A stretch of 64,000 nucleotides of DNA. Source: Muribaculaceae bacterium. Lineage in GTDB: Bacteria; Bacteroidota; Bacteroidia; Bacteroidales; Muribaculaceae. Under the pieces are notes generated by a model. That model did no database searches and was not told the DNA's origin. It saw nothing but the letters and a program-made list of their open reading frames with translations. The stretch lies in NCBI GenBank assembly GCA_017405965.1, contig JAFQZK010000037.1, forward strand, positions 216,571 to 280,570. The letters run 5' to 3'. A program made the translations under genes and the position numbers. The stretch's first letter is position 1, and each line of letters begins with the position of its first letter. Of this stretch, positions 19,372 to 27,958 are shown in pieces.

Positions 19372-20895
19372 TTACTTGGTCACGTCGATCAGGCCGTGGC
19401 CGGTCATCTCCTTGGGCTGCGGCAGACCCATGATCTGGAGAATGCTGGGTGCCACGTCGGCCAGACGGCCGGAGTTGATGATGAGCTCAGGATCCTCGGT
19501 AACATAGATGATGGGCACGGGATTGAGCGAGTGGGCCGTGTTGGGCGTGCCGTCGATGTTGACAGCGTGATCGGCATTGCCGTGGTCGGCGATGATAATG
19601 ACCTCATAACCCGTGGCACGTGCGGCCTCAACAGTGTCGTGAACACAGCGGTCGATGGCTTTCACGGCCTTGCAGATGGCGTCATAAACACCGGTGTGAC
19701 CCACCATGTCGCCGTTGGCGTAATTCACCACGATGAAGTCGTACTTGACCTCGCGGATGGCAGCAACGAGTTTGTCGCGCACCTCGTAGGCGCTCATCTC
19801 GGGCTTCAAGTCGTAGGTAGCCACGTCGGGCGAAGGCACCAAGATGCGGTCCTCGTTCTCGAAGGGCTGCTCACGTCCGCCACCGAAGAAGAAGGTCACG
19901 TGGGCATATTTCTCGGTCTCGGCAATGTGCAACTGGCGCTTGCCCAGGCCAGACAGGTACTCTGACAGCGTGTTGTCCACATTCTCCTTGGGGAAAAGCA
20001 CATGAACATCCTTGAACGTGGGATCATAGGGCGTCATGCAGTAGTACTGCAAGCCGGGGATGACCTTCATGCCGTCCTCGGGCTTGTCCTCCTGGGTCAA
20101 GGCGATGGTGATCTGCTTGGCGCGGTCGTTGCGGAAGTTGAAGAAAACCACCACGTCGCCTTCCTGGATGCGGCCGTCAACGGTCGAGTTGACGATGGGC
20201 TTGATGAACTCGTCGGTCACACCCTCGTCGTAGGACTCCTGGATGGCGCGTACCATGTCGTCGCTCTGCTTGCCCTCGCCAGCGGTGAGCATGTCATAAG
20301 CGATCTTGATGCGGTCCCAGTTGTTGTTGCGGTCCATGGCATAGTAACGGCCGATGACCGTAGCGACATGGCCGGCGCTCTGCTTGCAATGATCAACGAC
20401 CTGACCCACAAAGCCCTTGCCGCTCTCGGGGTCGGTGTCGCGACCGTCCATGAAGCAGTGCACATAGACCTTCTCCAGACCGTACTCCTTGGCGATGTCA
20501 CACAGCGCCATCAGGTGATCCAGCGAACTGTGAACGCCACCGGCACTGGTCAGTCCCATGATGTGCAGCGACTTGCCTTGCTCCTTGGCATAGGTGTAGG
20601 CGCTCACGATCTCGGGATTCTTCATGATTGAGCCGTCCTTGATGCTGTTGTTGATCTTCACCAAGTCCTGATAGACGACGCGGCCGCCACCGATGTTCAA
20701 GTGGCCCACCTCGCTGTTACCCATCTGTCCGTCGGGCAGACCGACGTCCTCGCCGCTGGCACGCAGGGTGCTGTGAGGATAAGCGGCACGCAGGAAGTCC
20801 AGATAGGGAGTCGGAGTGCTGTAAATCGCGTTGCTGTAACCCTTGGGGCCCTCGCCCCAACCGTCCAATATCATCAATAAAGCTTTCTTTGCCAT
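19372..20895 (-). CDS. gpmI: 2,3-bisphosphoglycerate-independent phosphoglycerate mutase
   Basis: 507 residues, the family length. It interconverts 3- and 2-phosphoglycerate in glycolysis using two Mn2+ ions and a phosphoserine intermediate. The metal Asp is D11 in MILDGWG; the nucleophile is S61 in [10 protein letters not shown]. Further family motifs are [36 protein letters not shown] and IIADHGNAD. Cytoplasmic. It has its own promoter and converges with the lipoprotein gene. Confidence 0.98.
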   Translation of the reverse strand: MAKKALLMILDGWGEGPKGYSNAIYSTPTPYLDFLRAAYPHSTLRASGEDVGLPDGQMGNSEVGHLNIGGGRVVYQDLVKINNSIKDGSIMKNPEIVSAYTYAKEQGKSLHIMGLTSAGGVHSSLDHLMALCDIAKEYGLEKVYVHCFMDGRDTDPESGKGFVGQVVDHCKQSAGHVATVIGRYYAMDRNNNWDRIKIAYDMLTAGEGKQSDDMVRAIQESYDEGVTDEFIKPIVNSTVDGRIQEGDVVVFFNFRNDRAKQITIALTQEDKPEDGMKVIPGLQYYCMTPYDPTFKDVHVLFPKENVDNTLSEYLSGLGKRQLHIAETEKYAHVTFFFGGGREQPFENEDRILVPSPDVATYDLKPEMSAYEVRDKLVAAIREVKYDFIVVNYANGDMVGHTGVYDAICKAVKAIDRCVHDTVEAARATGYEVIIIADHGNADHAVNIDGTPNTAHSLNPVPIIYVTEDPELIINSGRLADVAPSILQIMGLPQPKEMTGHGLIDVTK

Positions 20896-20941
20896 GATAG
20901 TATATCTTACCTATTTGAAATAATACTTGTTTTTGGGACTG

Positions 20942-20949
20942 CAAAGATA
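20942..20949 (-). promoter_or_regulatory. Promoter -7 element for gpmI
   Basis: On the minus strand this reads TATCTTTG followed by C, a full TAnnTTTGC match, 46 bases before the gpmI ATG. Confidence 0.7.
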
Positions 20950-21127
20950 GTGAAAAATTTTGAGTTTCCAGTCCTTAGTCCCCAGTTTTTAGTTTCTGGC
21001 AGGCAGACGGGCATTGCGGCGTTGACAACGCCGCCTACCGGACAACACTGACATGACGAGGGGATGGGGGGATGGATTAGGGGTGGTGTTTTTTGGGGGA
21101 GGAAGAGGAATTATTGTATTTTTTTAG

Positions 21128-21135
21128 TAATTTTG
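21128..21135 (+). promoter_or_regulatory. Promoter -7 element for the BspA-like gene
   Basis: TAATTTTG followed by C, 51 bases before the ATG. The region between gpmI and this site (20950-21120) also holds a short GGCGTT/AACGCC hairpin near 21018-21034 and TTAGTCC-like repeats, but no gene. Confidence 0.7.
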
Positions 21136-21186
21136 CGGATATGTAACCAAATGTAAACGAGTATTAAACCTAAAAAACCGAGGATT

Positions 21187-22893
21187 ATGAAAAAGATTCA
21201 CATCCAAACTAAACACCTGTGCACGCTGGCGGTGATGCTGCTGGCAGGCTTGTTTACGGCCACGGCAGCCGACTTTGTGGTCGATGGCATTTCCTACAAT
21301 GTGATCGGCGAGAATGAGGTCGAAGTGACCAAGCACGACGAGGGCAAGTATGAGGGCGAGGTCATCGTTCCCAGCAGCGTCGTCAATGATGGCGTCACCT
21401 ATCAGGTCACGCGCATCGGCAGTTCCGCCTTCTCTTACAGTACTGACCTGCTGCAAGTCGGGATTTCGGAAGGTGTTACCGAGATCAAGAGAAATGCTTT
21501 CAGTTCATGCAACAATCTGGAATCGGTCGAGTTTCCGAACTCTCTCGAGAGGATCGAGGAATATGTATTCACGTATTGTTATGCGATAACGAATTTCTAT
21601 TTCCCGAAGAATGTATCTTATATTGACCAGTATGCTTTTTACGCTTGCCCCAACATCTCGTCGTTCATGTGCAGCGGCTTGAATCCCAATTTCAAGACCG
21701 TGAACGGTGTGCTGTACTCCAAGGACATGACCAGGCTTCTTCTGTACCCGTCCGGAGCACCAGCCACGACGTTTGACATCCCCTCGACGGTGACCCGCAT
21801 CGAAGCGGCGGCGTTCTCCTCTAACGACATCCTGGTTCAAGTCAACTTCCCCGAGAGTGTCACCTGGATGGGCAACGGCGTTTTTCGTGACTGCGACAAC
21901 CTGGAAACTGTGGAACTTTCCGACGGCATCCATCACATGGGTCCGATGATGTTCTACCACTGCGACAAACTGGCTCATGTGAAACTGCCGGCCTCGCTGG
22001 ACACCATCTGCAACGGTTCGTTCATGCACCTGGCCTCGCTGCAAGAAATTGTGATTCCCCGCAACGTGAAATTCATCGATGATTTTGCATTCAGCGAGTC
22101 ACCAATGCTCGAGAAAGTCACCTTTGAGGAGGGCAGCATTCTCGACGGCATCGGACTGAGGGTGTTTGAGTACTGCTATTCGCTGGACAACTTCGACATG
22201 CCTAACTCTGTCACATGGATGGACGGCCAAGCGTTCGGCGACTGCACCTCGCTGAAGAATGTCCACTTGAGCGACAACCTCACCATCTTTGGCAATTCCA
22301 CCTTCTGGGGATGCACGTCGATTGTCGAAGGAGTTATCCCCGGCAAAGTCATCTCCATCAAGAACGCCTATGTGGAATGCACCTCGCTCAAGCGAGTCAA
22401 GATCGGCGACAAGGATTCTGCGCCTGGTGTCACGCTGATCAAGAATTGCGGCGTGTCGCGCAGTCCCGAGGTTGAGTATATTGAATTGGGGGCCAATGTC
22501 GATAGCTTGGAGACCTCGGCCTTCGCAGGTGTCAACAATCTCAAAGTTGTCGTCTGCTGGGCTGCGACGCCTCCCCGATGCCATGACTACTGGTCATCGT
22601 TCAGTCCCTCACCTAATCGCCTGAATGCCACGCTGTATGTGCCACAGGCATCGCTGGAAGCCTACAGCTCGGCCTATGACTGGAGAGACTTCCCTGTCAT
22701 TGCTGCTATCGAGTATGTAGGGGACCTGAACTTCAACGGCAGCCTTGACGTCACCGACGTGACCATGATGATCAACCTCTTGATGGCTGACGATCCAGGC
22801 GAGTTCGCCCCCTATGCCGACGTGAACCTCGACGGACGCATCGACATCACGGACATCACCACGCTTATCAACCGCGTCGTCAACAGCCGTTGA
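21187..22893 (+). CDS. Secreted BspA-like leucine-rich repeat protein with dockerin-like C-terminus
   Basis: 568 residues. The signal peptide is followed by a short N-terminal beta region (DFVVDGISYNVIGENEVEV) and then LRR_5 (BspA/TpLRR) repeats of about 22-24 residues, with recurring patterns such as IGSSAFSYST, LERIEEYVFTYC and WMDGQAFGDCTSLKNV. Residues about 510-568 carry a dockerin-like pair: GDLNFNGSLDVTDVTMMIN and ADVNLDGRIDITDITTLIN. BspA-type proteins are surface proteins that often bind host matrix or other microbes. The shared end module ties it to the GH53 enzyme and subtilases upstream. Confidence 0.9.
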   Translation: MKKIHIQTKHLCTLAVMLLAGLFTATAADFVVDGISYNVIGENEVEVTKHDEGKYEGEVIVPSSVVNDGVTYQVTRIGSSAFSYSTDLLQVGISEGVTEIKRNAFSSCNNLESVEFPNSLERIEEYVFTYCYAITNFYFPKNVSYIDQYAFYACPNISSFMCSGLNPNFKTVNGVLYSKDMTRLLLYPSGAPATTFDIPSTVTRIEAAAFSSNDILVQVNFPESVTWMGNGVFRDCDNLETVELSDGIHHMGPMMFYHCDKLAHVKLPASLDTICNGSFMHLASLQEIVIPRNVKFIDDFAFSESPMLEKVTFEEGSILDGIGLRVFEYCYSLDNFDMPNSVTWMDGQAFGDCTSLKNVHLSDNLTIFGNSTFWGCTSIVEGVIPGKVISIKNAYVECTSLKRVKIGDKDSAPGVTLIKNCGVSRSPEVEYIELGANVDSLETSAFAGVNNLKVVVCWAATPPRCHDYWSSFSPSPNRLNATLYVPQASLEAYSSAYDWRDFPVIAAIEYVGDLNFNGSLDVTDVTMMINLLMADDPGEFAPYADVNLDGRIDITDITTLINRVVNSR

Positions 22894-22919
22894 CGGCAGC
22901 GACAGCAGTACCTAACAGC

Positions 22920-22951
22920 AAGCCCTGTACTGGTGGATCAGTACAGGGCTT
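22920..22951 (+). terminator. Hairpin after the BspA-like gene
   Basis: AAGCCCTGTACTG (22920-22932) pairs with CAGTACAGGGCTT (22939-22951). A second perfect hairpin, TGCAAGCC-AGA-GGCTTGCA, lies at 22971-22989. Both sit between convergent genes. Confidence 0.6.
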
Positions 22952-23042
22952 ACTGTGCTTGAGGGGATGGTGCAAGCCAGAGGCTTGCAATACACCGACA
23001 ATGCCGGCGGAGCGGGACGAAGAGGACGGATATAACGGCCTT

Positions 23043-24458
23043 TTAGTGGCTGGTGTAGAAGTCGGTGATGCGCTGGATGGCGCGGGAGCAGACGGGGCAG
23101 AAGTTGGTTACCTCGTTGATCTTCATGCGACACTCCTGAGCGGGGCGGTAAACGCCCTTGGACTGGTATCCCCCACCCTCGAAGACGCCGACGCGCTGGG
23201 TGGCAGCATCAAGCAGGCGCTGCTCCTTCTCGTTGGTGATTTTGCGGTAGTTGGGCACCTTGGGATCGGGCGGTGTGGGGATGGCAGTGCCCTTGGGGAG
23301 CATGTCGGCCCACTTGCTCTGGAAATCGACCAGCGTGGTGAGGTTGGGTTCCCAGGGCTCGGTGTCGGCGGGATACATAGTCTCGTAGGCGTCGTCATAG
23401 AAATACTCGTCGCCCAGGCCGGCATAGGCATGGCCGAACTCGTGGACAAGCACCTGATGGAAGGTGGGATGATCGCTGGTAGCGACAGTCAACTGGTTGT
23501 AGATGCCACCGCCGCCATAGGTGTCGCTGTTGACCAGCACGATGATGTGCTCGAAGGGGACGCCGGAGAGGACGTCATACAGGCGCCGGATGTCCTGCGT
23601 CATCAGATAGCGGTCGGTGTAGAAGGTGTCATAGTGGGTGCCGGCAGGGGTGTTGCTCCATCGTCCCAAATGGGGCACGCTGGGGCCGCTGGTGAGCGAC
23701 TCGGCAGCCACGGCAACGACGTTGAAGCGATTCTTCATCGAAGTAAAAGGCTCATGGGCAAACAGGGCATCGACCACACGCTGGCAGTCGTTGTAGAACT
23801 TGCCCATCTGCTCACGGGTGTAGCCCTCGGCGACAATAGCCAAGTCAATGCACTCGGTGATGTCGGGCTGGCCGTCAAGAGGCCCTTCGGTAGGCATATA
23901 GTCGCGGCGGCCGGGTTGGTCGGTAGCTTTGTCTTGCTTGGGCAACGTTTTACCTTTCCAGACGTAATGCACCGGAATGCCGTTGTCGCCGATCTGGCGG
24001 ATGAGGATGTCGGCCGGGTCGACGGTATGCGTCATGCTCGTCACTACCTTGCCGTGGAAATCGGTGAGCGTGACGGTTACGTCAACAGGGTGCTTGGGCA
24101 TCGGCACGTTGTAGCACGTGGAGAAAGCCTTGCTGACTTTCGTCGCCTCCTCGGTTGCCAGCCACTCCTGGAAGAGCGTCGAGAACGTATGGACAAACAG
24201 CACCTGGCCCGTGGCATGGTCCTTCACCTGAATCTGGCCGTTACCCTTGAGAGGGACGTCGGCAAGACGGCTCTTGCGGCCTGCCCATTGCGGCGTGACA
24301 TACATCTGTTCCAGATAGATCTGCTGGGCATCGTGATTGCCCGCGAACACATAATCCAGACGCAAGGTGCGGCCATCAAAGAAGTCGTCGAACTGCTGCG
24401 CCATCGCGGAAACAGACGCGAGCGCAAAACAAACCAATAAGAAAAAAGCTTTTTTCAT
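23043..24458 (-). CDS. Secreted M64-family (IgA peptidase-like) zinc metallopeptidase
   Basis: 471 residues. Signal peptide MKKAFFLLVCFALASVSAMA. An N-terminal beta-sandwich of about 150 residues (the M64 N-terminal domain) precedes the peptidase domain, which starts near DLAIVAEGYT. The zinc site is HEFGHAYAGLGDEY, with H339, E340 and H343 visible and a later Asp/His as third ligand. The M64 family is named after a clostridial IgA protease, but Bacteroidales homologs have mostly unknown substrates. It has its own promoter on the minus strand. Confidence 0.92.
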   Translation of the reverse strand: MKKAFFLLVCFALASVSAMAQQFDDFFDGRTLRLDYVFAGNHDAQQIYLEQMYVTPQWAGRKSRLADVPLKGNGQIQVKDHATGQVLFVHTFSTLFQEWLATEEATKVSKAFSTCYNVPMPKHPVDVTVTLTDFHGKVVTSMTHTVDPADILIRQIGDNGIPVHYVWKGKTLPKQDKATDQPGRRDYMPTEGPLDGQPDITECIDLAIVAEGYTREQMGKFYNDCQRVVDALFAHEPFTSMKNRFNVVAVAAESLTSGPSVPHLGRWSNTPAGTHYDTFYTDRYLMTQDIRRLYDVLSGVPFEHIIVLVNSDTYGGGGIYNQLTVATSDHPTFHQVLVHEFGHAYAGLGDEYFYDDAYETMYPADTEPWEPNLTTLVDFQSKWADMLPKGTAIPTPPDPKVPNYRKITNEKEQRLLDAATQRVGVFEGGGYQSKGVYRPAQECRMKINEVTNFCPVCSRAIQRITDFYTSH

Positions 24459-24481
24459 CGTGTTTTAGAATTTAATTGGTG

Positions 24482-24489
24482 CAAAAATA
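24482..24489 (-). promoter_or_regulatory. Promoter -7 element for the M64 peptidase gene
   Basis: Reads TATTTTTG followed by C on the minus strand. It is divergent from the plus-strand TAATTTTG at 24513. Confidence 0.65.
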
Positions 24490-24512
24490 CAAAAAAAGCC
24501 AAAGTTTATCTG

Positions 24513-24520
24513 TAATTTTG
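24513..24520 (+). promoter_or_regulatory. Promoter -7 element for the HsdR_N-like gene
   Basis: TAATTTTG, 21 bases before the ATG at 24542, so the leader is very short. Confidence 0.65.
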
Positions 24521-24541
24521 TGGAAAGAAAACTGAAATGGC

Positions 24542-25006
24542 ATGGTAGAATTGAATTTACCGGAATTTGAGTACAAGGTGAAGAAGCGGGAGGACGGCTC
24601 GTGGGCCATCTGGGACCGGCTGCGGGAGCGCTGGGTGTCGCTGACGCCCGAGGAATGGGTGCGTCAGCACTTCGTGGAATGGCTCATCACCGACAAGAAG
24701 TTCCCCGCCGCACTGATGGGCAACGAGGTATCGCTGACGCAGAACGGCATCGCACGCCGCTGCGACACGGTGGTCGCCGACCGCACGGGCCAGCCGCTGG
24801 TGATCGTGGAGTACAAGGCCCCGAGCATCAACATCACCCAGAAGGTGTTTGACCAGATTGTGCGCTACAACATGGTGCTCAAGGCACGCTACCTGATCGT
24901 GAGCAACGGCCTGGAGCACTACTGCTGCCAGATCGACTACGACAACAACGACTACTGCTTCCTGGAAGACATTCCGTGTTATGGGACTTTAGTCCCTAGT
25001 CCTTAG
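24542..25006 (+). CDS. Stand-alone HsdR_N-type (PD-(D/E)XK fold) protein
   Basis: 154 residues. The fold resembles the N-terminal nuclease domain of type I restriction HsdR subunits: D75 in RRCDTVVAD, and E90-x-K92 in VIVEYKAPS, the D...ExK metal-binding set, plus a Q (Q105) in the helix VFDQIVRYN. Such short proteins are widespread in Bacteroidetes as single genes without HsdM or HsdS; their role is unknown. The last codons (..GTLVPSP) are made by a TTAGTCC-type tandem repeat that continues past the stop codon, so repeat slippage would change the C-terminus. Confidence 0.8.
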   Translation: MVELNLPEFEYKVKKREDGSWAIWDRLRERWVSLTPEEWVRQHFVEWLITDKKFPAALMGNEVSLTQNGIARRCDTVVADRTGQPLVIVEYKAPSINITQKVFDQIVRYNMVLKARYLIVSNGLEHYCCQIDYDNNDYCFLEDIPCYGTLVPSP

Positions 25007-25034
25007 TCCTTAGTCCTTAGTCCTTAGTCGTTAG
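24987..25034 (+). repeat. TTAGTCC heptamer tandem repeat across a stop codon
   Basis: About six units of TTAGTCC with slight variants run through the last codons and stop (25004-25006) of the HsdR_N-like gene. A degenerate relative lies at 20970-20998 upstream of gpmI. Confidence 0.8.
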
Positions 25035-25100
25035 TTTTTAGCTGGAATTCTTTGAATAACATTTTTAGACAGAATTGTTGAATATTCCGTAATTTTTCTA

Positions 25101-25108
25101 TATCTTTG
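25101..25108 (+). promoter_or_regulatory. Promoter of the five-gene secreted-protein operon
   Basis: TATCTTTG followed by C, 25 bases before the ATG at 25133. It overlaps an in-frame upstream start at 25106, which is therefore rejected. Confidence 0.75.
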
Positions 25109-25132
25109 CGAATACTTAAACACTTTAGGCTT

Positions 25133-25669
25133 ATGAAGAATATACTTTTAAAAATCACTATTGCAGCAAGTGTTGCGATGGTGCTGTGTTTCAATGCTCA
25201 AGCAGCGGCTCCCGAAGGTTACAAGACCCTTGATTTTCCTGGATTCACTGTAAGTATTCCTGATGAATTCCAGAAGTCAGAGGGCTGGAGCAGTGAAAGT
25301 CAAATGAGTTTTAACTCCAATGCCGTCAACGTGCGTGACGATGGCGAAGAGTACCTCTCGAGCGCCACCATCAGCTTGTATGAAATGGATACTGACATGG
25401 AGGACCTGAACATGAACGAGGTCGGCCAGAACATGATGTGGTCGGCCAAAGCCATGGACGAGGTCTGTGACGAGCCCATCATCGAGGGCAACACCGTCAT
25501 CATGCGTTCGACCATTGATACCGGTTACGGTCTCTTGGTCAGCTGGCGCTTCATTGTTATCAACGAGGACGGCCGGACGGCCGGCGGCACCATTTCCTAC
25601 CATGAAGGCGATGCCAAGGTCTATGAAGGCATCGTGATGCCGATTATCCAGTCCGTCCAGTTCAAGTGA
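25133..25669 (+). CDS. Secreted protein of unknown function, first gene of a five-gene operon
   Basis: 178 residues from the ATG at 25133. Signal peptide MKNILLKITIAASVAMVLCFNAQA, then a single small domain of about 150 residues (KTLDFPGFTVSIPDEF ... SVQFK) with alternating beta-strand patterns and a met/asp-rich middle (EMDTDMEDLNMNEVGQNMM). I do not recognise the family. The next gene begins one base after its stop codon. Its position first behind a clear promoter suggests the highest expression of the group. Confidence 0.75.
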   Translation: MKNILLKITIAASVAMVLCFNAQAAAPEGYKTLDFPGFTVSIPDEFQKSEGWSSESQMSFNSNAVNVRDDGEEYLSSATISLYEMDTDMEDLNMNEVGQNMMWSAKAMDEVCDEPIIEGNTVIMRSTIDTGYGLLVSWRFIVINEDGRTAGGTISYHEGDAKVYEGIVMPIIQSVQFK

Positions 25670-25670
25670 C

Positions 25671-26510
25671 ATGAGAAAACTCTTAGCCATACTGACGCTG
25701 TGCTGCTGCTTCCTGCAACTGCCCGCCCAGAACATCAACGTGGGCGACAGGTTTCAAGACAGAGAGACCGGTGTGACGTACACCGTGCGCGAAGTGCGTA
25801 TGGAGAAATACGTCTATATGACCGATGAATCAGCAGACAACCTGCTGAGTCTGTCCAAGGTTGATGGCCGAGAGGGCGAATATATCCTGGAGCCCAGCCG
25901 CCAAGCTGATGACCCACCCATTGCCGGTGCCGAGTTCGGATGGCCTGTCAGGTACGCGCCCGATGAGTGCGCACTATCATTCTACACTCCTCAAGGCAAG
26001 TTGCTCTATACCCTGGAGACAGTCAAGGCTGCCAGACGTGAGGACTATCGCTTCAATGTGTCGTTCGGCAAAGACAGCGAGGGCTACATCGGCATCATTT
26101 ATGTCAAGGGTTATACTCCCCTGAGCGACAGCCCTGTTATAGAATATGAGCACGAGTTGGTGGAAAGGCTTGCTGAAATGCCCAGTGCCGACGAAGCCGC
26201 CAACTATGTTGACGACAAGACGGACATCAACTTTGACGGCATCCCCGACCTGCAGATTTATATCGGCCTCAACGCCGTGGGACGCGTTTCGGAGTACTAT
26301 GCCGGCTATGTATGGGACGACGAGGACAAGTGCTTCGCCATGGTTCCCGGCTATGACGAGATCAGCAATCCCATTGTGCATCCCGACACCAAGACTATTA
26401 CCAGTACCGTCCGTACCGATGCGGTGGAAATCACCACATGGACCATGGCTTGGGAAGGCGGACACCTCGAGATAATTGATGAAACTACAACTACCTTTGG
26501 CGATGAATAA
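25671..26510 (+). CDS. Secreted protein of unknown function, second gene of the operon
   Basis: 279 residues. Signal peptide MRKLLAILTLCCCFLQLPAQ. An N-terminal segment of about 80 residues contains GDRFQDRETGVTYTVREV, and the C-terminal half carries KTDINFDGIPDLQIYIG, a calcium-loop-like sequence (D-x-N-x-D-G) also seen in FG-GAP/XAC2610-type proteins. No catalytic motif is visible. Its last codons overlap the next gene's ATG by eight bases, so translation is probably coupled. Confidence 0.75.
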   Translation: MRKLLAILTLCCCFLQLPAQNINVGDRFQDRETGVTYTVREVRMEKYVYMTDESADNLLSLSKVDGREGEYILEPSRQADDPPIAGAEFGWPVRYAPDECALSFYTPQGKLLYTLETVKAARREDYRFNVSFGKDSEGYIGIIYVKGYTPLSDSPVIEYEHELVERLAEMPSADEAANYVDDKTDINFDGIPDLQIYIGLNAVGRVSEYYAGYVWDDEDKCFAMVPGYDEISNPIVHPDTKTITSTVRTDAVEITTWTMAWEGGHLEIIDETTTTFGDE

Positions 26511-27948
26511 AATTCTATTTTTCTCCTTGATTTTTGCCTGCAGTATTCTCCCCATGACAGCAGGCAGCGGCCCCGACAAGAAGGACGGGACCACCCCACC
26601 CATGTTCCTGCTCGGCAGTAACAACGGCATGATGCAGATGGTTTATTGGTGTGACTTTGAAGAGCCCCAGCTGGACGAGGAATATCCCGAATACTTTGAG
26701 GAAGCGCATCGGGCATGGGCCATTCAGGAACAATTTCGCCGCAACGCCTCCAAGTATACCAAACTGATTGTTGACGGCACCCAGACACTAGATGTGAAGT
26801 ATGTGGATGAGATTCTGCTCAACCCCGACGGCGAGAAGTTATTCCCGGGCGAATTGCATGGCATGCCCAAAATTCCCTCACTCGGTGCCAGATTCACCCT
26901 CCAGGGCGAGCCCAAAATGAATATAGACGAAGTGCCCGGCAACATTGTCGTTACCGACAGCTATCTCGCCTCCCACAAACCACTAAAGGTAGAATCGGCC
27001 ACGATCGACGAGGAAGTGCCGCTACCGGCTGCCGTCATCAAGAAGATGGAAGAAAAATACGGCATGAAAGCCGAACAGTCTAAGAAAGTCTATATCATCG
27101 GTGACCGATACACCTATGGCGTGATGCAATTCGAGGGCGAATACAAGAACAGCGCAAGAAAGAAACGCGACCCGAACGTTATGTCGGCATTGGCACTGGA
27201 AATCATCATTGACGGCGATAAAATCTATTCCTATCCCGTCGAAGGGTGGTATGACCCGGAATTCGGCGCCACGTGGAATGCCGACGACGGTGGCGAATAT
27301 TTTCCCAGCAACATTGCGGCAGCATTTGAAGGCCCTCAAGGAGTAGAGTTTTGCTACCTTCATTGGGCTCCCGAGAGTGCCACCACCGGCCTCATGGTCC
27401 TCAATAACGGCAAACTCGACCGCCAGGAATATGCCGTATACCACAGCCTGATTGACGAGCAGATTCCCGTGTGGAAGAAGGACATCGAGGAGATGAAGAG
27501 GCTCTACATTGCCGAAGATCCAGGTGAAAACGATGGCATAGAACTGACCAAGTGGGCCCATGTCTTTATCGACTATATGGGCGAGCAAATCTGGATTAGC
27601 GACGAGGCCGAGGAAAACGGCGCATTCTTCAGCCGCGAGGACGACAAATTCGAGCTCATCGGCACCGTGAGAGGCAATTTCAAACCTTCATTCCCCCGAA
27701 GCAAAGACGGCAACTGTTACCTGGTAATCTCGGGACCTGCCGGGGGACCGTCCTATTATACCGAAATCTTTAAGTTCAAGAACGGCACGGTGATTGAAAG
27801 GTTCAACGGACTGGAGGTTTACGGCGAACTTGACGGCTGCGCCCTCAACGGGAAAGAAATCAGCGTTGAGCAGGGGAAAGCCTATATGCAGGCTGTGCCC
27901 GAAGCCGAAGAACCCTTCATTTACTGGAACGAGATTAGTGACAAATGA
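26503..27948 (+). CDS. Secreted protein of unknown function, third gene of the operon
   Basis: 481 residues from the ATG at 26503, which gives the signal peptide MNKILFFSLIFACSILPMTAG. The ATG lies inside the stop region of the preceding gene (GATGAATAA). The mature protein is rich in acidic residues and aromatic beta-strand patterns, without a family I recognise; segments include GDRYTYGVMQFEGEY and DDGGEYFPSNIAAAFEG. The repeated MPKIPSLGARF/NIDEVPGNIVV region may be a small beta-domain. Confidence 0.7.
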   Translation: MNKILFFSLIFACSILPMTAGSGPDKKDGTTPPMFLLGSNNGMMQMVYWCDFEEPQLDEEYPEYFEEAHRAWAIQEQFRRNASKYTKLIVDGTQTLDVKYVDEILLNPDGEKLFPGELHGMPKIPSLGARFTLQGEPKMNIDEVPGNIVVTDSYLASHKPLKVESATIDEEVPLPAAVIKKMEEKYGMKAEQSKKVYIIGDRYTYGVMQFEGEYKNSARKKRDPNVMSALALEIIIDGDKIYSYPVEGWYDPEFGATWNADDGGEYFPSNIAAAFEGPQGVEFCYLHWAPESATTGLMVLNNGKLDRQEYAVYHSLIDEQIPVWKKDIEEMKRLYIAEDPGENDGIELTKWAHVFIDYMGEQIWISDEAEENGAFFSREDDKFELIGTVRGNFKPSFPRSKDGNCYLVISGPAGGPSYYTEIFKFKNGTVIERFNGLEVYGELDGCALNGKEISVEQGKAYMQAVPEAEEPFIYWNEISDK

Positions 27949-27958
27949 CCATCAAGCG

